Source: Clostridiales bacterium (lineage in GTDB: Bacteria > Bacillota_A > Clostridia > Christensenellales > Borkfalkiaceae). From it: a stretch of DNA of 17,552 bases. Below the pieces are notes generated by a model. The model did not search any database. It worked only from the letters and a program-made list of their open reading frames with translations, and was not told the origin of the DNA. The stretch is taken from assembly GCA_015055785.1 (NCBI GenBank), contig SVHQ01000015.1:1-17552 (forward strand). The letters are read 5' to 3'. Shown in pieces: positions 12,895 to 17,552 of this stretch (position 1 is its first letter; each line of letters begins with the position of its first letter). Position numbers and translations under genes: made by a program.

Positions 12895-13488
12895 TTATGC
12901 GTCCTTCAATACCTGCTTATTCTTTACAACGTAAGAAATCCCCGACCAAACGGTGAGAATGGTCGCAAGCGCGAATAATACGCAAGCCACACCGAAAATA
13001 ACGTTGAACGCCGTACCAGTCAAATCAGCCGCGACTAAAAAAACAACGATACTAACGTCTTGGCAAGCCGTCTTATACTTACCGAGTTTTTCGGCTGCGA
13101 GAACGAGTCCGTTCGTTGCGGCAATTTGTCTAAACGCGCTGATGATAAGTTCTCTTGCCATAATCACACAAACGCATACCGCATACGTAATATAAAGCGC
13201 ATCGTTCATATTTTTATGCCAAAACATCCAAGGCATCGTCAAAAGCAACATCATTGCCGTAGAAACAAGCACTTTGTCCGCAATCGGATCAAGGAATTTC
13301 CCAAGATTCGTGACAAGTTTATGCTTACGTGCGATATAACCGTCGATAAAGTCGGTAAACGCAGCAAGCGCGAACACAACCGCTGCAATCGCATAATTAT
13401 AAGGCAAAATGCCGTCTAAAAAGAAGATTGCCACGAACACAGGAATCATAAAAATTCTCGTTAAGGTAATTTTATTGGGTAAGTTCAT
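12895..13488 (-). CDS. pgsA: CDP-diacylglycerol-glycerol-3-phosphate 3-phosphatidyltransferase
   Basis: PgsA transfers phosphatidyl from CDP-diacylglycerol to glycerol-3-phosphate, giving phosphatidylglycerol-phosphate, in the cytoplasmic membrane. The CDP-alcohol phosphotransferase motif is complete: D46, D49-G50, A53-R54, G63, D67 and D71 in TDFIDGYIAR and LGKFLDPIADK. The 197 residues carry about six hydrophobic helices, with the motif between helix 2 and helix 3, and match the family length. Its ATG overlaps the rimO TGA as ATGA, and GGAGG lies 11 nt upstream within rimO, so translation is probably coupled. The order rimO-pgsA-cinA-recA is a familiar Firmicutes cluster. Confidence 0.96.
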   Translation of the reverse strand: MNLPNKITLTRIFMIPVFVAIFFLDGILPYNYAIAAVVFALAAFTDFIDGYIARKHKLVTNLGKFLDPIADKVLVSTAMMLLLTMPWMFWHKNMNDALYITYAVCVCVIMARELIISAFRQIAATNGLVLAAEKLGKYKTACQDVSIVVFLVAADLTGTAFNVIFGVACVLFALATILTVWSGISYVVKNKQVLKDA

Positions 13489-14816
13489 ATTTCATAGTCC
13501 TCCGTATGACCATATAAATCGTAAGAATCGGCAGAGTCGACGATAATTTCGTAACGTTCCCCCTGCATTGCTTCGGCGGCGTTAAAATACACCTTGCCAT
13601 CTATATCGGGAGCGCTAAAATACGCGCGTCCCACAAAACAATTTCTTTCATAATCAATTCCGTCGCAAAGCACTTCCACCTTTTTGCCGACAAAATCGTT
13701 CAAAATATCTGCGGAAATCTCCGCTTGCAACTCATACAGCGCACGTACACGGCGTTTCTTCGTTGCGTGATGGATTTGCGGCTTTAAGCGATACGCCCCC
13801 GTATCGGGCTCGCGCGAGTAGGCAAAGAAACCGCAATTTATCAGTCTTGCCTGACGAATAAAGTCCTGCATTCCTTCAAATTCCAATTCCGTTTCCGTAG
13901 GAAAACCGGAAATAAAGGTGGAACGAATCGCGATATTCGGAATTTTTGCGCGCAGCTTTTCAAACAAAGCAAGATAGCCTTCTCGAGCCCCCTTGCGATT
14001 CATCAATTTCAATACACGATTTTCCGAATGCTGCAAAGGAATATCCATATATTTCAAGATCTTATCGTTTGCCGCAATTTCGTCAATCAACTCGTCGGTG
14101 ATCACGTCGGGATAGCAATATAACAAACGGATTCTTTGAATATTATCGAGCTTGGAAAGTTCCTGCAAAAGCTTGACAAATTTATTTTCGCCGTACAAGT
14201 CTTCGCCGTATCTCGTGCTATCCTGCGCGACAAGAATAAGCTCCGCCGTATCCCCTAAATCTTTGGCTTCGGCAACCAGCTTTTCCATAGGATAGGAACG
14301 GTATTTACCGCGAATTTTCGGGATTAAACAATAGGTACAATGGTTATAACATCCGTCCGCAATTTTCAAATACGCATAATGCTCGTCCGTAGTCAAAACA
14401 CGCTCGGACAAATACCCATCGTTTCCTTTTTTTACGTAGTTTTGGCGGGAATCTTCAGCATACGATTTTTCCAAAGCCTCGAAAATCTTCTCGTAATCCA
14501 AAATTCCCAAGAAAACGTCCGCTTCGGATAAAGCACCGTACAATTCATCAATGAATTTTTGCGGTAAACAACCCGTCACAACAATTTTTTCCAAGCAACC
14601 GCTTTTATAATCGGCGCATTCGAGAATCGTCTCAATCGCTTCTTCCCTTGCCGATTGCAAAAACGCACAGGTATTGATAATCACGATTTGCGCCTTAGAA
14701 AGTTCGTCCGTCGTGCGACAATCCTTGCTTTTTAATAGCCCTAACAGTTTTTCCGTATCCACGCGGTTTTTATCGCAACCGAGTGAGATCACTCCAAAAA
14801 GTTTATTCGTTAGCAT
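13485..14816 (-). CDS. rimO: Ribosomal protein S12 (Asp) methylthiotransferase RimO
   Basis: RimO adds a methylthio group to an aspartate of ribosomal protein S12, using radical S-adenosylmethionine and two 4Fe-4S clusters. The three N-terminal cluster cysteines (C14, C50, C83), the radical-SAM CxxxCxxC (C156, C160, C163 in DGCYNHCTYC), the SLGCDKNRVD opening that is typical of RimO (not MiaB) and a C-terminal TRAM domain (about 372-443) are visible. Its 443 residues match the family length. The ribosome site is modest (AAAAGG about 8 nt before the ATG). The gene lies 55 bp after ftsK; the gap holds a 7-bp GC hairpin. The TGA overlaps pgsA. Confidence 0.97.
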   Translation of the reverse strand: MLTNKLFGVISLGCDKNRVDTEKLLGLLKSKDCRTTDELSKAQIVIINTCAFLQSAREEAIETILECADYKSGCLEKIVVTGCLPQKFIDELYGALSEADVFLGILDYEKIFEALEKSYAEDSRQNYVKKGNDGYLSERVLTTDEHYAYLKIADGCYNHCTYCLIPKIRGKYRSYPMEKLVAEAKDLGDTAELILVAQDSTRYGEDLYGENKFVKLLQELSKLDNIQRIRLLYCYPDVITDELIDEIAANDKILKYMDIPLQHSENRVLKLMNRKGAREGYLALFEKLRAKIPNIAIRSTFISGFPTETELEFEGMQDFIRQARLINCGFFAYSREPDTGAYRLKPQIHHATKKRRVRALYELQAEISADILNDFVGKKVEVLCDGIDYERNCFVGRAYFSAPDIDGKVYFNAAEAMQGERYEIIVDSADSYDLYGHTEDYEI

Positions 14817-14829
14817 AAATCAGCCTTTT

Positions 14830-14857
14830 AGGCGCGAACAAAAAACTGAACGCGCCT
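14830..14857 (-). other. GC-rich hairpin between ftsK and rimO
   Basis: AGGCGCG (14830-14836) and CGCGCCT (14851-14857) form a 7-bp stem with a 14-nt loop. On the minus strand it is followed by AAAAGG, which is the rimO ribosome site, so it is no terminator; it could hold back translation or stabilise processed mRNA. Confidence 0.4.
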
Positions 14858-14871
14858 TTTGTGTAGTTTTG

Positions 14872-17552
14872 TTATTGTATCGGTCCGTAAATACTCTCGT
14901 ATTCGTCTTTGGTGATAAGCACCTTTCTAGCCTTCGCGCCGTCGAATGCGGAAATATAACCCATTTCTTCCATCCATTCGATAATTTTCCCTGCGCGATT
15001 ATAGCCCGTCGCACATTTACGTTGAATCATGGAAATGGACGCGCTACCGCTAATAATTACGTGCTTCAACGCCTCGATTGCCATCGGATCAACCATCGTC
15101 TTATCCGAGCCACCGCCCACGCCGTCATCACCGCCACCGCTACGCGAATTATTGATATAATTCGTAGCTTCTTCGTCATAGTACGCTTCGTTATTTTGCT
15201 TGATGAAGTTTACGACGCGTTGCGATTCTTCGGGAGAAATAAATGCGCTTTGCACGCGGACGGGAGTATTGATCCCTTGCGCCGTATACAAGAAGTCACC
15301 TTTCCCCAAAAGCTTTTGTGCGCCCGATTGATCGAGAATAACACGTGAGTCTACGTCGGTTGCAACGCCGAATGCGATACGCGTAGGCAAGTTACTCTTG
15401 ATAACGCCCGTAATAACGTCCGTAGACGGTCTTTGCGTAGCAACGATCAAGTGAATGCCTGCGGCACGCGCTTTTTGCGTAAGGTTTTGGATTCTATCTT
15501 CAATTTCTTTCTTTGCCGCGAGCATCAAGTCGGCAAGCTCGTCGATGATGATAACAATCTTCGGCAAACGCTCGTTCTTATCAAGCTGCTCGTTATACTG
15601 ATCAAGATTGACCACGTACTTACCCGAACGGCTCATTTTTTCAAAAAGCTCGTAGCGGCGGTTCATTTCACCAATCGCCCAATTCAAACTTTGCACCGTC
15701 TTGTGTACGTCCGTAATAATTTCATTGATCATCAAGTGCGGCAAATCGTTATAAAGCACGAATTCCGTCTTTTTCGGGTCGATTAAAATCAAACGCAATT
15801 CTTCGGGCGAATACTTGTAAATCAAGCTGATAATCAACGCACCCAAGAACACACTCTTACCAGAGCCGGACGCACCGGCAACGAGCATATGAATCATTTT
15901 GGAAATATCGCCGTAAATCTTGCGGTTTGCAACGTCTTTACCCATCGCAAACATCAAGGACGACGGCTTTGCATTGACAAAGGTATCCCCTGCCAACATA
16001 GAACCAAGCTGAACGAACTGTCTTTCTTTATTCGGTACTTCAATGCTGACAACCCCCTCATCGTAGTTTGGATATACGTTTACACCGCTCGAATGCAATC
16101 CGATGGCAATCGATTGATCCAATGCAACAACTTTTTTGGGAGAAATATTACGGGGAATGACAAGATTATAGCGCGTGACCGTAGGCCCGAACGTTACCGA
16201 ACCAATCGACGCTCCCGTTACCTTGAAATCTTCCAACGTAGCGATAATCGTCGCTTTCGTTTCTTCCACTTCTTCTTGGTTTGCCATCGGCTCAACATCA
16301 CGGCAATCTAAATCGTCAAGCCTTACGCGAACGTAAGGACGGATAACCCGCGGTTTCTTCGGCTCGGATTTAGGAATATCCGGCGTTTTTTCCGCTTTCG
16401 GTGCAACTGGCGGTGCCGTCGGCACAACTGGTGCTTCACGCGTTTCTTCCACAGGAATTTCACGGCCAAAACTCATACGCGTGCCACTCAAATTTTCAGA
16501 ATTATCACGAGTTTCTGCCATGCCACGATCGCTACCGCGTTCTGCAAAATCGGAAGACAATTCATAAGGATCGTCGTCAAGCAAATTCAAGCCGTCTCTA
16601 TCCCCTCGCTCCGTCCCACGCGAATCTTCGTTTTCGTAAGATTCCGTATACGGACGGCTCACGTCTACGCTTTCTTCACGCGTTTCGCCCAATCTTCTCG
16701 ATAAAAGATCGGGTTCTTCCGTGTCCCCAAAAACTCTCGGGTTCTCGGTAGAGAACAATTCCATATATTCATGGCGTTTATACTCGCCACCACGCGTCGA
16801 TTCTTGCGCGTCTTCTTCCAAGTCCTCAACCACTTCTCTACGCGAATCGTCTAACGACTCAACACTCGCTCTTTCTTCGCGCTTGGGTTCGTCAAAAATC
16901 GGATAGGAAACAGGTTCTTGCGGCTGAGGCGTAGGCTCTTGCCACGTTTGCATAGGTTCAATGGGTTGTGCTGGCGGTTCGGACTGATACGCAGTATTCG
17001 AACCGTAGTTTTGATAATTTTGCGTTTCGTCCTTGAATACTCTCGCCGGTGCGATATTTTCCGCATTGTTTACGGAATTTTCATACGCATTCGAATAGGA
17101 TTCATACCCAGACGATACGGGTTGCGTAGGGTCTACGGGCGGTCTTTGATTGACTTTTGCCGTAGGATCGAACAACAAGTTTCTACTATAATTTTCAGCA
17201 GGCGTACCGCCGAAAAGGAATTCGCGACTATTTTGGAATTCATACGCATTTCGCAAATCCACCCCTTGACCGTCGGTATTTTGCGCGCCAAACGGCGAAA
17301 ATGCCTGCCCTTCTTTCCCTTCTTCGGAAAGGCTTACGCCAGGGCGTTGCGTCACGGTCGGTTGCGCATAGCCAAATTGCTGCGCAGGCTCTTGTGTGGG
17401 AGCTTGTCCTACGTAAACGTTTTGCGTTTCTTCCATCGGCTTGGTTTGCGCAATCGGCGTAGAGGTCACGGAAACGGGAATATTTACCGCCTCCGACTGC
17501 GTTACGGATTGTTCCGGCGTTTTTTCCTTCTTTGCGACCTTTTCCCCCTTCT
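14872..17552 (-). CDS. ftsK: FtsK/SpoIIIE DNA translocase, N-terminus outside the window
   Basis: A septal ATP-driven DNA pump that clears chromosome from the division or sporulation septum. The frame is open to the right edge; a GTG at 17469 is only an internal codon with no ribosome site, so the gene is partial and the membrane domain lies outside. Numbering from that GTG: a linker of about 380 residues rich in Q, P, E, S and R, then the alpha region (about 385-525), the motor with Walker A AGASGSGKS (531-539), Walker B VIIIDELAD, QKARAAGIHLIVATQRPS and a sensor region, and the winged-helix gamma domain (ASISMIQRKCATGYNRAGKIIEWME) that reads oriented DNA motifs. First visible gene of the operon; rimO follows after 55 bp. 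FtsK versus SpoIIIE cannot be separated by sequence alone here. Confidence 0.96.
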   Translation of the reverse strand, partial: KGEKVAKKEKTPEQSVTQSEAVNIPVSVTSTPIAQTKPMEETQNVYVGQAPTQEPAQQFGYAQPTVTQRPGVSLSEEGKEGQAFSPFGAQNTDGQGVDLRNAYEFQNSREFLFGGTPAENYSRNLLFDPTAKVNQRPPVDPTQPVSSGYESYSNAYENSVNNAENIAPARVFKDETQNYQNYGSNTAYQSEPPAQPIEPMQTWQEPTPQPQEPVSYPIFDEPKREERASVESLDDSRREVVEDLEEDAQESTRGGEYKRHEYMELFSTENPRVFGDTEEPDLLSRRLGETREESVDVSRPYTESYENEDSRGTERGDRDGLNLLDDDPYELSSDFAERGSDRGMAETRDNSENLSGTRMSFGREIPVEETREAPVVPTAPPVAPKAEKTPDIPKSEPKKPRVIRPYVRVRLDDLDCRDVEPMANQEEVEETKATIIATLEDFKVTGASIGSVTFGPTVTRYNLVIPRNISPKKVVALDQSIAIGLHSSGVNVYPNYDEGVVSIEVPNKERQFVQLGSMLAGDTFVNAKPSSLMFAMGKDVANRKIYGDISKMIHMLVAGASGSGKSVFLGALIISLIYKYSPEELRLILIDPKKTEFVLYNDLPHLMINEIITDVHKTVQSLNWAIGEMNRRYELFEKMSRSGKYVVNLDQYNEQLDKNERLPKIVIIIDELADLMLAAKKEIEDRIQNLTQKARAAGIHLIVATQRPSTDVITGVIKSNLPTRIAFGVATDVDSRVILDQSGAQKLLGKGDFLYTAQGINTPVRVQSAFISPEESQRVVNFIKQNNEAYYDEEATNYINNSRSGGGDDGVGGGSDKTMVDPMAIEALKHVIISGSASISMIQRKCATGYNRAGKIIEWMEEMGYISAFDGAKARKVLITKDEYESIYGPIQ

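Noticed and set aside
14674..15348. + strand ORF of 224 codons across the ftsK/rimO boundary
   Set aside because: It runs antisense over two conserved genes and shows no motif or ribosome site.
17467..17469. GTG at 17469 as the ftsK start
   Set aside because: No ribosome site precedes it, and the frame stays open with the same linker composition to the window edge.

Overview
The window looks like a chromosomal piece of a low-GC Bacillota genome, most likely an uncultured Clostridia. The reasons are the gene order ftsK/spoIIIE-rimO-pgsA-cinA-recA followed by rny, which is typical of Firmicutes, AGGAGG-type ribosome binding sites, sigma-A type promoters, TAA/TGA stops and strong Rho-independent terminators. 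No species can be named from the sequence alone.

Left part (1-4300) is AT-rich accessory DNA with much gene decay. It holds a tyrosine-integrase fragment without its N-terminal DNA-binding domains; an intact small heat-shock protein (Hsp20, + strand); a convergent two-gene operon of a ribbon-helix-helix (RHH) protein and a stand-alone ClpB N-domain cut off just before the first AAA+ module; and a sensor-kinase 3' fragment joined directly to a Ser/Thr protein kinase. That kinase has an in-frame TAG before its catalytic loop and has lost its C-lobe.

Middle part (4300-8850) carries an MgtC/SapB-family membrane protein, an ABC half-transporter whose Walker A lysine is replaced by isoleucine and whose promoter carries a perfect palindrome over the -10, an intact tRNA-Thr(GGT), a degenerate second tRNA-Thr copy interrupted by a 38-bp GC-rich insert, then a two-gene + strand operon of a small two-TM protein and an amidohydrolase.

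Right part (8850-17552) is conserved housekeeping DNA, all on the minus strand. A long operon enters from beyond the right edge: ftsK/spoIIIE motor (N-terminus outside the window), rimO, pgsA (ATGA overlap), cinA and recA, closed by a 15-bp-stem terminator. RNase Y (rny) follows from its own promoter and shares a bidirectional terminator with the amidohydrolase operon. These genes cover chromosome translocation, ribosomal protein S12 modification, phosphatidylglycerol synthesis, NMN deamidation, recombination and mRNA decay.

The points most worth checking are the Walker A substitution, the RHH/ClpB-N operon beside Hsp20, the kinase/kinase chimera with its TAG codon, the tRNA-Thr remnant, and a strong + strand terminator at 4236-4276 with no recognisable gene before it.
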